From Flaviflexus equikiangi (lineage in GTDB: Bacteria; Actinomycetota; Actinomycetes; Actinomycetales; Actinomycetaceae), in assembly GCF_014069875.1 (NCBI RefSeq), contig NZ_CP059676.1, positions 1,488,001 through 1,552,000 on the forward strand: 64,000 nt of DNA, given 5' to 3'. Below are positions 8,613 through 18,000 of the stretch, piece by piece. Position numbers and translations under genes: made by a program. Position 1 is the first letter of the stretch. Each line of letters starts with the position of its first letter. The notes under the pieces were generated by a model. It did not search any database. It was not told the origin of the DNA and was given only the letters and a program-made list of their open reading frames with translations.

Positions 8613-8669
8613 AGAACCCCTCGGGTTACGCGCTTGACTAGGCAAAACACGTAACCCGAGGGGTTCTCG
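8613..8669 (-). terminator. Terminator hairpin downstream of ssrA
   Basis: A perfect 19-bp inverted repeat (8613-8631 and 8651-8669) with a 19-nt loop lies 38 nt beyond the tmRNA CCA end. It is the most stable hairpin of this area and the likely end of the tmRNA precursor. Confidence 0.8.
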
Positions 8670-8706
8670 CTGTACTCGTATCTTTGTCTCCAAAGCTGAG
8701 TACACA

Positions 8707-9076
8707 TGGTGGAGGCGCCGGGAATTGAACCCGGGTCCAACGATGTTGACCAATGGCTTCTCCGGGTGCAGTCTACCTATCGTAGTTTTCAGCCCCAGCG
8801 CTTATACAGACATAACGCTGACAGACATAGCACGCTAAGTGTTCCTCTTACCCCACGTACAAAGGTAAGAGGCAGTGGCTCTTAATACGACGTCAGGTTG
8901 CGCAGCAAGAGCTGGCTACGCAGTGACGGATTTCGAGGCTCGCTTAGGCAGCGAGGGCGAAATCGGTGCGCTTAGAGTTGGCACCTATTGGTTTGCACAG
9001 AATCGTTAACGAGATGACTGTGCATCCTCGACCCGCTTCACATCAATCGCGACCGTTGTCGAAACCGATCGCCCCC
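8707..9076 (-). ncRNA. ssrA: tmRNA (ssrA)
   Basis: Transfer-messenger RNA of about 370 nt. The 5' end GGGGGCG (9076-9070) pairs with CGCCTCC (8717-8711) to form the acceptor stem, with discriminator A and an encoded CCA ending at 8707. The 3' region, read on the minus strand, contains the T-arm GGGTTCAATTCCCGG, and the 5' region contains the conserved GGTTTCGACA. The internal reading frame encodes a proteolysis tag ending ALAA. The gene for its partner SmpB lies directly upstream on the same strand. Together they rescue stalled ribosomes and mark the truncated peptide for degradation. Confidence 0.97.
8944..8982 (-). other. tmRNA tag reading frame
   Basis: Resume codon GCC at 8982-8980 followed by codons giving ANSKRTDFALAA and TAA at 8946-8944. 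The terminal ALAA is the degron recognised by ClpXP-type proteases; the body resembles tags of other actinobacteria. Confidence 0.92.
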
Positions 9077-9149
9077 TATTCTGTTATTCAACAGCTCTAC
9101 CCACGAGGGGTAGACAACTACTATAACCGATGATGGGCGGCTTTTATTC

Positions 9150-9665
9150 CTAGCGGCCTTTTCGGAAGTCCGACATCGCGCGACGGGCCTCGCGATCGTC
9201 CTGCTTGCGACGCAGGGTTTCCCGCTTATCCCACTCCTGCTTGCCCCGGGCGAGAGCGATCTCGACCTTGACACGACCCTTGGTGAAATACAGCTCGAGG
9301 GGAACGATCGTATGTCCCTTCTCCCGCGACTTCTGGGACAGCCTGAGGATCTGGTCCCCGTGCAGCAGGAGCTTCCGTTTCCTCGTAGGCGCATGGTTCG
9401 TCCACGTACCCGCAACATAGACGGGAATCGTGGCGTTCTGAAGCCACGCTTCGCCGCGCCTATCGATCTCGATCCAGGCTTCCGTGAGAGAAGCCCTTCC
9501 CATTCTCAGCGATTTCACCTCGGTGCCCGTCAAGACGAGGCCTGCCTCGTACGTCTCATCGATGAAGTACTCGTGGCGGGCCTTCTTGTTCCGCGCGATG
9601 ATCTGCTTCGCGTCGGTAAGATCCTTCTTCTTTCGCGCCTGGGATTCGGCGCCTGCTTTGGCCAT
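9150..9665 (-). CDS. smpB: SsrA-binding protein SmpB
   Basis: A 171-residue small basic RNA-binding protein that delivers tmRNA to stalled ribosomes. The core IIARNKKARHEYFIDETYEA and TGTEVKSLR, then LTEAWI, and the Arg/Lys-rich tail (WDKRETLRRKQDDREARRAM) are diagnostic. The tail takes the place of mRNA in the empty decoding channel. Two adjacent ATG codons exist; the second (9665) is chosen because GGAGG is 4 nt upstream, whereas the first is only 1 nt away. It lies between the M23 hydrolase gene and ssrA on the same strand, the usual actinobacterial order. Confidence 0.97.
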   Translation of the reverse strand: MAKAGAESQARKKKDLTDAKQIIARNKKARHEYFIDETYEAGLVLTGTEVKSLRMGRASLTEAWIEIDRRGEAWLQNATIPVYVAGTWTNHAPTRKRKLLLHGDQILRLSQKSREKGHTIVPLELYFTKGRVKVEIALARGKQEWDKRETLRRKQDDREARRAMSDFRKGR

Positions 9666-9730
9666 CATTCCTCCTCAGACACTGGCGAACACACTATTGT
9701 AGCGTAACCGCAAGCTGTTGCTCGTGGCCG

Positions 9731-11131
9731 CTAGTTGCGGCGGGTGAAGCCGGCCTGCGACATCGGGTCGATAACCGACCCGTCCTTCCAGATCTCGAAG
9801 TGGACGTGGCAGCCCGTGACCTGGCCGGTCTGACCCGTGTAGCCGATGACCTGGCCCTGGGACACGCTCTGGCCCGGCGACACTGCGAACCCTCCGAGAT
9901 GGTTGTAGACCGAGACATAGGACGAGCCGTTGATGATGCCGTGGTTGACGAAGACCTGGTTGCCGTGGGTTCCGTTGCCTGCGGCGGGCCGCGTCGCGGT
10001 GACGACACCCGCCGCGGTCGCGACCTGGCCTTCGCCGCAGACGGACCGCAGGTCGACTCCGTTGTGCATCCAGTACCCGCCCGTGATCGGATACCACCTC
10101 ATCCCGAACGGTGAGGTGACATAGACCGGGGCCGGCACTGGAGGCACAAAGGTGGTTCCGGAGGAGGATGGCGGTGACGGTGCTGTCGTGGGCGCATTCG
10201 GCGATGGAGCGGGCGCAACGTTCTGCCGCGCCTCTTCCTCGGCTTGAGCACGGCGGTCGTCTTCCGCCTGCTCCCGAGCCAGGCGGGCCGCCTCTTCTGC
10301 GCGCCGAGCGTTCTCCGCATCGATCTCTGCGATGCGGGAGGCAGTCGATTCTTGGGCGGCCTCGACATTCGCCATCGATGCCTGGAAGTCTGCACGTCGG
10401 TCTTCCAACTCGGCCGCGTACTGGACCTCGTCCTCTTCGAGGCTGGCGAGCGTCGCTGTGCGTGCTTGCGCGTCAGCTTCCTTGGCTTCGAGATCGGCGA
10501 CGATCGCATCGGCCTCGCGCTGGAGGTCCGCGATATCCTCCTCGACCGCGACCTGGCGGACAAGCCTGTTCTCGTTCATCGCGACCTGTGTCTGGGCTTC
10601 CCTGATGAGGGCGGATTCGGTGCGAGCAATCGAATTCGTTGCGGCGAAAACCCCGAGAAAATCGTCTGTGGAGCTGGTCGTGAACCACATGTCGACCTGG
10701 CTGCCGACCGTATCGCCACGGTAGGCGGAACGTGCCAGCTCGTTGAGCGAGACTTGGGTGTCCTGCGAGAGTTCGCTGTCGATCCGGATCTCGTCTTCGA
10801 TCGTGTCGAGTTCGGCGCGCGCAGCATCGAGCTGCCCAGCGATCCGCTGCTGCTCACGTTGGGCCGCCGACAACTCGGACTGGGCGCGAGCCAGTTCGTT
10901 CTGGGCAATCGGGATCTCGTTGCGGATCTGCTCGAGGTTGAGATAGGCGGCCTGAAGGTCGACGTCCACTCCTTCGAGGGACGACTGGAGCTCCTCGAGT
11001 TTCAGTTCGTTTGTCTGTTGCTGCTCGAGGAGGCGCTCTTTCTCGTCGTCGTCATCGGCGAAAGCCGCCGATCCGGACAGAACGAGAAGAAAGACGCTGG
11101 TCGCGGCAGCGATGGCAACACGTAAACTCAT
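9731..11131 (-). CDS. FtsEX-linked M23 peptidoglycan hydrolase (EnvC/RipC role)
   Basis: A 466-residue secreted protein. A signal peptide (residues 1-25, cut near SAAFA-D) is followed by a long coiled coil (about 28-290), a Pro/Ser linker (about 295-335) and a C-terminal LytM/M23 domain. The zinc ligands are complete: HNGVD (H356, D360) and HVHF (H442, H444). The complete site contrasts with E. coli EnvC, which lacks catalytic residues, so this protein may cut peptidoglycan itself once activated by FtsEX. Cysteines at 365 and 441 flank the site and could form a disulfide. It starts 3 nt after ftsX, within the ftsE-ftsX operon; AAAGG precedes the ATG. Confidence 0.9.
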   Translation of the reverse strand: MSLRVAIAAATSVFLLVLSGSAAFADDDDEKERLLEQQQTNELKLEELQSSLEGVDVDLQAAYLNLEQIRNEIPIAQNELARAQSELSAAQREQQRIAGQLDAARAELDTIEDEIRIDSELSQDTQVSLNELARSAYRGDTVGSQVDMWFTTSSTDDFLGVFAATNSIARTESALIREAQTQVAMNENRLVRQVAVEEDIADLQREADAIVADLEAKEADAQARTATLASLEEDEVQYAAELEDRRADFQASMANVEAAQESTASRIAEIDAENARRAEEAARLAREQAEDDRRAQAEEEARQNVAPAPSPNAPTTAPSPPSSSGTTFVPPVPAPVYVTSPFGMRWYPITGGYWMHNGVDLRSVCGEGQVATAAGVVTATRPAAGNGTHGNQVFVNHGIINGSSYVSVYNHLGGFAVSPGQSVSQGQVIGYTGQTGQVTGCHVHFEIWKDGSVIDPMSQAGFTRRN

Positions 11132-11134
11132 CGA

Positions 11135-12052
11135 TCAGACCTTTGTGTAGCGGCGCAGGGCGATATAGGAGGCGAGAGCTGTCACGACAAGCGCTCCACC
11201 GACGAGCCAGGGTGCCAGGTTGATGACGTCGCCGGAGTCGATGAGCTTGACGAAGCGGACTGTTTCCTCGGAGGCCGGGTTGTCGAGGAAGTAGCGGACG
11301 GCACCGTAGAGGGTACCAACCGAGAGCAGCGAACCCAGGAGTGCGGCGAAGACACCTTCGAGGACGAATGGCGTCTGGATGATGCCGTTCGACGCGCCCA
11401 CCATCCTCATGATGCCGGTGTCCTTCTGACGGAACATGGCCGACAGTCTCACCATGGTGACGATAAGGAGGAGTGCCGTGAGGATCATGGTGCCCGCGAG
11501 AACGGCCGCGATAACGGTGGCGCCGTTCAGGACGGAGAAGATCGATTCGAGTTGTTCCCGCTGGTCGATGACATACTCGACGCCGGGTTGCCCGCGCAGC
11601 TCATCGGCGACGATCTGGAACTCTTCCGGGTTGACGAGCTTGACGCGGAACGACACCTGCATACCATCCTCGTCGATTGCGTCAACCCAGGTCGTGCCCT
11701 CCATGATTTCGCGGAAGTTCTCGAGAGCGTCGGCCTTCGATTCGATATAGACCTCGTCGACATAGGGCGCCATCGTGTCAGAATTGAGGAACGCCTCGAC
11801 GGCATCGATCTGGTCTTGGGTTGCCTCGCCGCCCGCGCACTGCGCGGTCGTCGGATTGAGGGGACACATGAATGCTGTGACTTCGACCTTGTCGTACCAC
11901 TCGTTCTTCATGTTCCCGACCTGCGTCTGGAGAAGTGATGCTGCGCCGAGGAACATGAGTGACACAAAGGTGACGAGAGCGAGCGATGCGACGACGACGC
12001 GGTTGGACCGAATGCCCTTGAACGTCTGAGAGAGGATAAAGCCGATTCTCAT
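11135..12052 (-). CDS. ftsX: Cell division permease FtsX
   Basis: A 305-residue membrane protein, the permease-like partner of FtsE. It has a short cytoplasmic N-terminus, helix 1 (about 20-42), a large extracytoplasmic domain (about 45-170) that contacts the hydrolase, and three C-terminal helices with the FtsX-core sequence GIMRMVGASNGIIQTPFVLE between them. Two cysteines in the extracellular domain (FMCPLN and TAQCAG) may form a disulfide. The ATG overlaps the ftsE stop (ATGA). With FtsE it transmits ATP hydrolysis across the membrane to the coiled-coil hydrolase encoded next. Confidence 0.96.
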   Translation of the reverse strand: MRIGFILSQTFKGIRSNRVVVASLALVTFVSLMFLGAASLLQTQVGNMKNEWYDKVEVTAFMCPLNPTTAQCAGGEATQDQIDAVEAFLNSDTMAPYVDEVYIESKADALENFREIMEGTTWVDAIDEDGMQVSFRVKLVNPEEFQIVADELRGQPGVEYVIDQREQLESIFSVLNGATVIAAVLAGTMILTALLLIVTMVRLSAMFRQKDTGIMRMVGASNGIIQTPFVLEGVFAALLGSLLSVGTLYGAVRYFLDNPASEETVRFVKLIDSGDVINLAPWLVGGALVVTALASYIALRRYTKV

Positions 12053-12744
12053 GCCTGCCCTCCCCTGCCGTAGATGCCGCGCTCCTGGTCGGAGATGATG
12101 ATGCCGTTGTCGAGCGTGACGACGCGCTTGCGCATCTCGTTGACAATGTCGTAGGCGTGCGTCGCCATCACCACGGTCGTGCCCTTGCGGTTGATCCGAT
12201 CGAGGAGCGACATGATGCCGCCGGCCGTCTTGCGGTCAAGGTTTCCCGTCGGCTCGTCAGCCAGCAACAGTTTGGGTCGATTCACCATCGCCCGGGCAAT
12301 GGCCACGCGCTGTAGCTCCCCGCCGGAGAGCTCGTTCATCTTTCGCTTCTCTTTCCCTTCGAGGCCCACCATCTCGAGGGCCTCCGGGACGGCTGACTTG
12401 ATGTGGTGTCGAGGGCGGCCGATCACCTGCATGGCCAGCGCCACATTGTCGAACACATTCTTATCTTCGAGGAGGCGGAAGTCCTGGAACACGCGGCCCA
12501 CCTGCCGTCGCAGCTTCGGGGTGCGCCGCGGTGAGAGCTCCGCGAGATTCTTCCCCAGAACATGGATCGTGCCGGAGGTTGCCTGCTCCTCGAGCAGACA
12601 CAGCCGGAGGAGCGTCGATTTGCCGGAACCGGATGGTCCGACGAGGAAGACGAACTCTCCGCGTTGGATGTCCAGGCTCACGTCATCGAGCGCCGGGTGG
12701 GCGCCCTTCTGGTAAATCTTCGTCACGTTCTGAAAAGTAATCAT
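12049..12744 (-). CDS. ftsE: Cell division ATP-binding protein FtsE
   Basis: A 231-residue ABC ATPase. Walker A GPSGSGKST is at 36-44, the ABC signature LSGGE at 139-143 and Walker B LLLADE at 159-164, followed by PTGNLD, typical of the FtsE/LolD/MacB group. It forms a complex with FtsX at the septum. A possible promoter, TTGAAG and GGATAT with a 17-bp spacer, ends 8 nt before the ATG, so the ftsEX operon may start separately from prfB, which lies 79 nt upstream. Confidence 0.96.
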   Translation of the reverse strand: MITFQNVTKIYQKGAHPALDDVSLDIQRGEFVFLVGPSGSGKSTLLRLCLLEEQATSGTIHVLGKNLAELSPRRTPKLRRQVGRVFQDFRLLEDKNVFDNVALAMQVIGRPRHHIKSAVPEALEMVGLEGKEKRKMNELSGGELQRVAIARAMVNRPKLLLADEPTGNLDRKTAGGIMSLLDRINRKGTTVVMATHAYDIVNEMRKRVVTLDNGIIISDQERGIYGRGGQA

Positions 12745-12823
12745 GCGTCGCCATATCCGAGGGACAAGAATCAGACTTCAAGCTACCGTAAGGACTCTCG
12801 CCCGCAGCGAGGCACGCCGTTAC

Positions 12824-13957
12824 CTATTCGTCATCTTCTGAGTGTTGGCCGACCCGCCAGCGAATGCCAGCATCGATGAACTCGTCGATCTCGCCGTCGA
12901 AAACGTTGTCGGGATTGCCCGACTCGTAGCCGGTGCGGAGATCCTTGACCATCTGGTAGGGGTGGGTCACATAGGACCTCATCTGGTCACCCCACGACGC
13001 CTTCACATCGCCCGCAAGTGCCTTCTTCTCGGCGGCTTCCTCCTCCTGACGGAGGACGAGCAGGCGCGCCTGGAGGACGCGCAGCGCGGCTGCGCGGTTC
13101 TGGATCTGCGATTTCTCGTTCTGCATGGAGACGACGATCCCGGTGGGGAGGTGCGTCATGCGAACAGCGGAGTCGGTCGTGTTGACTGACTGCCCGCCGG
13201 GGCCAGATGACCGGAAGACGTCCACCTTGATATCGGCTTCGGGGATGTCGATGTGGTCGGTGTGCTCCGTCACGGGGATCACTTCGACTGCCGCGAAAGA
13301 CGTTTGGCGTCGGCCCTGATTATCGAAGGGCGAAATGCGGACGAGCCGGTGGGTGCCCGCCTCGACCGACAGTGTGCCGTACGCGTAGGGAGCGTTGATC
13401 TCGAGCGTTGCGGACTTGATGCCGGCCTCTTCCGCGTAGGACGTGTCGAGGATCTTGACGGGATAACCATGTCGCTCCGCCCACCTGGAGTACATGCGGA
13501 GGAGCATTTCGGCGAAGTCTGCGGCATCGACGCCACCGGCTCCAGCCCTGATGGTGATCACGGCCTCGCGGGAATCGTACTCGCCCGACAGGAGGGTCTT
13601 GATCTCAAGGTCGTCGAGGTCCTTGTGGATCTTCTTGAGGTCACGATCGACCTCTGCATACAGCTCAGCACCGCTTGCCTCGTCGACGAGGGCTTCCTCT
13701 TCCGCCATCTCCACCATCGTCGAGAGATCCTCGATGCGCGCCCCCATCGCTTCCAGACGGTTGAGCTCCGCCTGGGCGTGGGAAAGCTTGGATGTGACGG
13801 ACTGTGCCTTGTCCTGGTCATCCCACAGGTCAGGTGCGGAGGATTGCTCGGTGAGTTCGGCGATCCTGGCTCTCAGCCCATCAGGGTTCGTGACGAGCCG
13901 GATCTGCTCGTACGTCGAGCGCAGGTCAGCGATTTCGGAGGAATAGTCAGTAGCCAC
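12824..13957 (-). CDS. prfB: Peptide chain release factor 2
   Basis: A 377-residue class-I release factor that ends translation at UGA and UAA. The stop-codon recognition tripeptide SPF is at 209-211 and the catalytic GGQ at 254-256 ([11 protein letters not shown]). GTG 13957 is chosen because the family begins about here ([12 protein letters not shown]) and GGAGG is just upstream; an in-frame GTG at 14005 would add 16 unrelated residues. The frame is continuous, so the autoregulatory +1 frameshift at an internal UGA found in E. coli is absent. It is followed by ftsE on the same strand. Confidence 0.96.
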   Translation of the reverse strand: MATDYSSEIADLRSTYEQIRLVTNPDGLRARIAELTEQSSAPDLWDDQDKAQSVTSKLSHAQAELNRLEAMGARIEDLSTMVEMAEEEALVDEASGAELYAEVDRDLKKIHKDLDDLEIKTLLSGEYDSREAVITIRAGAGGVDAADFAEMLLRMYSRWAERHGYPVKILDTSYAEEAGIKSATLEINAPYAYGTLSVEAGTHRLVRISPFDNQGRRQTSFAAVEVIPVTEHTDHIDIPEADIKVDVFRSSGPGGQSVNTTDSAVRMTHLPTGIVVSMQNEKSQIQNRAAALRVLQARLLVLRQEEEAAEKKALAGDVKASWGDQMRSYVTHPYQMVKDLRTGYESGNPDNVFDGEIDEFIDAGIRWRVGQHSEDDE

Positions 13958-14039
13958 GTCCTCCAGGCTACGGCAAAATGCTCGTGTCGGCGTAGCCACA
14001 CTCACGGAGTGTGATCTGGCAGGTACTCACGCTTTCGCA

Positions 14040-14045
14040 TAAGTT
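14040..14045 (+). promoter_or_regulatory. -10 element for the phosphotransferase-like gene
   Basis: TAAGTT lies 6 nt before the GTG at 14052. There is no Shine-Dalgarno sequence. Confidence 0.35.
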
Positions 14046-14051
14046 GATCAT

Positions 14052-15035
14052 GTGACCCACACTGCCCTATACCTCGCGGCCATTGCCGTCTCCGCACTGG
14101 AGGATGTCGAGATCGTTGCGACACGCCCCCCGTTCGAGACCACTCCCGACTTTCTCACCGGGGGCGTTCTCGATTCCCAGGGGCGCCATTGGGTCGTGAA
14201 GTATCCTCGCCACCAGCTGGCAGGCACGTCGCTCGAAGCGGAGGCTTCCCTCGCGGACGGCCTTATCTCCGCAGTCGACCAGGGCAGGCTTCCCTTCGAC
14301 GTCGTCCGACCCAAAGCATTCACGACCGTCAAGGACGGCGGGCGAGCAATGGTCTTCCGCGAACCGTACGGGAAGAGCATGGCTCTCGACACGCTGACGA
14401 AAGCGGGAGCACAGTCCATTGGCCGCGCCCTTGGCTCCCTCCACGAACTCGATCCGCAGGTGTATGTCGCGGGAGGGGTACCTGTCTATGACTCGGAGGG
14501 TCTGCGCCGCCGCCTCCAGACAGAGCTCGAAGATGTTGCCCTGACGAGGATGGCCCCGAGCAGTCTCCTGGGCCGCTGGGATGAGTGGATTGCCGACGAT
14601 TCGTTGTGGCAGATCAAGACGGTCCCTGTCCATGGGGACATGGATGAGGACAATGTCCTCTGGGCAAACGGCCAGGTCAGCGCAATCACGTCCTTCGGGG
14701 ATGCCCACGTCGGTGACCCGGCGGAGGACTTCGTCTGGCTGTCGAACTCGCTCGACGACGACCTGTTCGACGTCGTGACAGAGTCCTATGCGATGACACG
14801 CGGCCAAGGCGGAGACGCACACCTCCTCGAACGGGTCCTCCTCCATTCAGAGTTCGCCCTCGCGCGGTGGCTGCTCCACGGAACCCGGATCAGCTCTGAC
14901 GAGATCATTGCGGATGCTCGGGCGATGCTCATCGAACTCGACGAGACAATCGCCGCGGACCCCGATGATTTCACGGGACCCCGATGGCAGATGGATGTGA
15001 CGGAGACGGTGCGCTCCGCCACATCCCCCGACTAA
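14052..15035 (+). CDS. APH-fold phosphotransferase-like protein, metal-site Asp replaced
   Basis: A 327-residue protein of the aminoglycoside/macrolide phosphotransferase fold. The catalytic-loop motif HGDMDEDN (194-201) is intact, and GDPAED (221-226) follows. In between, where active kinases have IDW (a Mg-binding Asp), this protein reads ITSFGD: counting from N201, Ser214 occupies the Asp position. The N-lobe Lys is probably K50 (WVVKYP). The start must be GTG 14052, because the nearby ATG is out of frame. It is convergent with adnB (3-nt overlap of stop codons). Similar genes beside recombination helicases occur in other actinobacteria (recollection). It may be a pseudokinase or may use D217; its substrate is unknown. 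Confidence 0.75.
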   Translation: MTHTALYLAAIAVSALEDVEIVATRPPFETTPDFLTGGVLDSQGRHWVVKYPRHQLAGTSLEAEASLADGLISAVDQGRLPFDVVRPKAFTTVKDGGRAMVFREPYGKSMALDTLTKAGAQSIGRALGSLHELDPQVYVAGGVPVYDSEGLRRRLQTELEDVALTRMAPSSLLGRWDEWIADDSLWQIKTVPVHGDMDEDNVLWANGQVSAITSFGDAHVGDPAEDFVWLSNSLDDDLFDVVTESYAMTRGQGGDAHLLERVLLHSEFALARWLLHGTRISSDEIIADARAMLIELDETIAADPDDFTGPRWQMDVTETVRSATSPD

Positions 15036-18000
15036 ACCGTCAACACCTCCTCCAGGAGCGCGGCGACGCGCGCCTCAAGCTCGGCCACTTCCATAGAGGG
15101 AACATCGTGGATGCGTTTCGCGGGATCCTTCTCGCCGAGATAAGCGAACGAGGCTCGAATATGCGACGGATCTGTACCCGTCACCTTCGACCATGCGTAG
15201 CGGTAGAGATGGAGCTGCAGTTCTCGCGCCTCGAGATCTTTATCGCCAGGCCGGCGGCCGGTCTTCCAGTCGACAATCCGAACCCGCTTCTCGCCCGACG
15301 CCGGGTCGATGCCGTCCTCGAAGACGGCATCGATGGTGCCGCGAAGCGGCATGCCCGCAATGGTGACGTCGACAGGTGACTCGATCGCGACCGGACGCAC
15401 GCCGTCCCGCACGAAGTCGAGACCCTCGAACGCTTCGATCAGTGGCACGACGGCGGGATCAGTGAGATCCAGCCCTAGAACCTGTTCGACATCTCCCGAT
15501 ACGTCGAGCAGATCGCCCGCGCGAGGAGCCGAATACTGGAGTGCGATGTACTCGTGGACCTGCTGGCCGAGCCGGGCTGCCAATGCCGGCTCTGTCGGGA
15601 TCGGGCGACGCAGATTCTTCCGGTATTCCGACGCGTCGTTCGCCATGGCGACGACTCCGTTTGCCGTCACGTGTCCGATCTCGAGCGTATTCGCCTCCTC
15701 GACATTCAACAGGGCTATGAGATCGGCGAGAGAGTCGCGCAGCCAAGCCGACCGTTCCTGTGCTGCCCGTGTTGCGTCGTCGATCGTCAGCGGCTGCGCC
15801 GCTGCGACGCGATCGGCCGCGTTCCTCATCGCCGGAGTTGCACCTCGGTTCGCATCGGCCAGCCAATGAGCACTGACCACAGCTTCCTCGTCTTGGCCGT
15901 GGACCTCGGGGAACTGCGTGAGGCTGACGCCCCGCACCGGAACCTCAAGCTTGTCGAGGAGCCGAGAAGGTCCCTTCGTCACCTCTTTGCCCTGACGGAA
16001 ACCTTCGACCTCCTTTGCTCCGCGAGCTGCGTCCAGATACCAGTAGCCAGCGAGAAGCAGTCGGGAACGCGGCCTCGTCATGGCAACATACGCGAGCCGG
16101 CGGACTTCGCGGTTCTCGTGATCGGCCATCTCCTCCAAGTCCCATGTGTTGAAGGACGTCTTGAGGTCTTCCTTGTCGAGGGCGGCCTTCCACCGCCACT
16201 CGGGAAGGGATGCGGCGTCGGCGCGCAGCCACAGGGGGATCTTGCCGGCTACGGCGATCCAGGGGTCTCGTGGCACTGACGTCAGCAGGTCGAATCCTCC
16301 CCTTCGCATGTCGGGGATGGCGACGTAGTCCCATTCAAGGCCTTTCGCGCCATGGATCGTCATGATCGTCACGCTGTGCGGGTCCTCGAGTTCGTCATCT
16401 GTCACGTCTCCGGACTGGAGCGCAAGATCAGCGAGCGGCATGTCCCCACCGTCGGAACCGCGTTCGTACTCTTCGACCATGTCGAGCCAGGTGAGGAAGG
16501 CTTCGATCGTCGCTCCCTCGACAGCATCCGAATACCCCGCAGCCATGCGCTGCAAGATCGAGAGGCTGGCGCGGCCGATACCGCCGCGAACCGACCGCGA
16601 TGCAACCTCTGTCTCGAGGCCTGTGATGCGGATGGCGAGACCGATGAGGTCTTCTAGCCGCGAATAGCGTGCGTCAGTCAACACTTTGATCCACGCAGCC
16701 AGCGTCGCTATCCGCGTCCGTCCCGTCGGCGAGAGGTTCGCGCGGTCCGCGCGGGCGAGCACTTCAACGATACTGATGTCGCTGCCGAGCTCTCGGGACG
16801 TCGAGCGACGCAATGTGTTGAGCGCCTCGATGTCGGCTGGTGCGATGTTGAGATAGGCGACAGGCCGGAGAAGCTCGTCGCCTCGTGCCGGATTGACCAC
16901 TGCCCGCAGCAGGCCCCGCACTGTTCTCACCTCGGGTTGTGTGATGGCGGACTGGTTGCCGTGCTCGATGAAAGGGATATCGAGAGCCGCGAGAGCATCC
17001 GCCATGGGCTTGAAGGACTGCCGAGCTCTGCACAGGACGGCGATCGAGGGTCCCCTCCCGCCGTTCTCGGCGGCGTGGTCAGCACGGAATCGTGCGATGT
17101 CCTCGGCGATCGTGCGATACGAGTCCTCTTTGAGCACGTCGAAGGAGATATCGACCTGTCCACCGCTTTTCGTGAAGGCTTCGAGCGGTGGGACAGTGAG
17201 ACCGATGGCCTTGGAATGGTCACGGAGCGGTTCCGCGACAGCGTTGGCCACGGCAAGGATTTCGCCCTTGTTCCGGAATGCCATTGACAGTGAATACTCC
17301 GCTACCGGCTTGTCTGGGCGTCGGAAGTTCGTTTTGAAAGCCGTGAGAGCATCCGCAGAAGCGCCCCGCCATCCGTAGATCGCCTGGTTCGGGTCTCCAA
17401 CCGCGGTGACATCCTGGCCGCGGAAGAGCTCCGCAAGGAAGCGGGCCTGGTTGACTGAGGTGTCTTGGTATTCGTCGAGGAGAACAAGACGATGCTGACG
17501 CCTGAACTCGTCGATGAGCTGGGGACGCGCCAAGAGCACGCGGTGCGCAACCGACACCTGATCGGCGAACTCGGTCAGCCTGTTGACCCGCTTGTACTCA
17601 AGGTAGGCGTCGACCATATCGAGCACCATGAGCCGCGTCTCGTGGACGTCAATGTGTTTGAAGAGCCGCCCTGCAGCGTTCTTCTTCAGATCGCGGTAGT
17701 GAAGACTCTCGAGATGATCGTCGAACTCTGCCATCGCTTCGCGCACCTGATCTGTCGTCAGCTGATTGTCGAGGATCTCAGCAGACAGGGAGAGTACCTG
17801 TTTCACCAGCGTCGACAGCGCACCGTTGACCTGTGTCTGTGGGCCGTTCCATGCTCGTACAAGATCGTTGACGATCTGGAATCGTTCCGCGTCGGTGATG
17901 AGGCGCGATGATGGATCGACCCCGACGAGGAGCCCATGTTCGCTCGCGATCGAGGAGGCAAAAGAGTTGTAGGTTGACACGCGTGGCCGGGAGAGGATCG

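Noticed and set aside
8707-8790. A tRNA-like T-arm and CCA end
   Set aside because: It is the 3' part of tmRNA: the matching acceptor strand lies 360 nt away and the tag reading frame is between.
12824-14005. Possible programmed frameshift in prfB
   Set aside because: The reading frame is continuous through the region where E. coli has the in-frame UGA.
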